DNA of 6,602 nt from Bacteroidota bacterium. Its GTDB lineage: Bacteria > Bacteroidota > Bacteroidia > Chitinophagales > Chitinophagaceae. The stretch's first letter is position 1. Every line of letters starts with the position of its first letter. The DNA lies in NCBI GenBank assembly GCA_028875955.1, contig JAGWTX010000138.1:1-6602 (forward strand), given 5' to 3'. The notes under the pieces were generated by a model that was given only the letters and a program-made list of their open reading frames with translations, did no database searches and was not told where the DNA came from. Below, piece by piece: positions 6,244 to 6,602 of the stretch. Made by a program: the position numbers and the translations under genes.

Positions 6244-6602
6244 CTATTTGAAAATGAGTGTTATGATGTAATAAAATAAACCGGCCATAAGGGCTGATAC
6301 CGGAATGGTGAGAATCCAGGCCCAGACCAGGTTGATGGTTACACCCCATCTCACGGCACTCAGCCGCTTGGTGGCACCTACACCGATGATTGAACCGGTG
6401 ATGGTATGGGTGGTACTGACGGGTATGCCAAAAAAGATGGTAAGAAAAATAGTAACCGCACCGGCACTCTCTGCACAAAAACCTTCCAGGGGAGTTACCT
6501 TGGTAATTTTTGACCCCATGGTTTTTACAATACGCCAACCTCCGGACATGGTTCCAAACGCAATGGCCGTATAACAGGCGATCGGTAACCATTCCGGCAT
6601 GG
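6244..6602 (-). CDS. Inorganic phosphate transporter, PiT family, C-terminal part (cut by window edge)
   Basis: The last roughly 119 codons of a PiT-type permease, ending at TAG (6246-6244) and open to the right edge. The ATG at 6600 is almost certainly internal, since PiT proteins are several hundred residues long. From that Met, GTMSGGWRIVKTMG (16-29) and IPVSTTHTITGSIIGVG (59-75) are the hallmark motifs of the second PiT repeat. GCSP-like residues around 40-58 and three hydrophobic stretches (about 44-58, 88-104, 105-117) fit the terminal membrane helices. The family imports inorganic phosphate, often as a metal-phosphate complex, driven by H+ or Na+ across the inner membrane. Many bacterial PiT genes have a PhoU-like (DUF47) partner upstream, which would be outside this window. 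It converges with the TauE-like gene. Confidence 0.93.
   Translation of the reverse strand, partial: MPEWLPIACYTAIAFGTMSGGWRIVKTMGSKITKVTPLEGFCAESAGAVTIFLTIFFGIPVSTTHTITGSIIGVGATKRLSAVRWGVTINLVWAWILTIPVSALMAGLFYYIITLIFK

Overview
The window looks like an ordinary chromosomal segment of a Bacteroidota bacterium, most likely of the Chitinophagaceae or a related group. This rests on the protein style (a fused YncE-like propeller/phosphatase, a Bacteroidota-type metalloprotease lipoprotein, a CE4 deacetylase ending its signal peptide in GYA-Q), the absence of clear Shine-Dalgarno sequences before most starts, and AT-rich upstream elements resembling the Bacteroidota -33/-7 promoter. No RNA gene, insertion sequence, CRISPR array or long repeat was seen. 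No stretch longer than 300 bases lacks a gene.

Layout from left to right: (1) the 3' part of a large secreted beta-propeller plus alkaline-phosphatase-superfamily protein (+), cut by the left edge; (2) a convergent exported glycerophosphodiester phosphodiesterase (-); (3) a divergent dCMP deaminase (+); (4) a convergent zinc-metalloprotease lipoprotein (-); (5) a divergent secreted polysaccharide deacetylase (+), followed 54 bases later by (6) a TauE/SafE-type membrane permease (+), possibly in the same transcript; (7) the C-terminal part of a PiT-type phosphate permease (-), convergent with the permease and cut by the right edge. Strand alternates at almost every gene, so most are probably single transcription units with two divergent promoter regions (3009-3151 and 4438-4616).

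Four products are predicted to be exported (phosphatase, glycerophosphodiesterase, metalloprotease, deacetylase) and two lie in the inner membrane. Propeller-phosphatase, glycerophosphodiesterase and PiT permease could together release phosphate from organic esters outside the cytoplasm and import it. That link is inference from function only, because the three genes are not one operon. The deaminase is a housekeeping nucleotide enzyme.

I did not find a convincing new multi-gene system. The least ordinary item is the metalloprotease, whose active-site layout combines HExxHxxG with a displaced HCx4CxM element recalling archaemetzincins.
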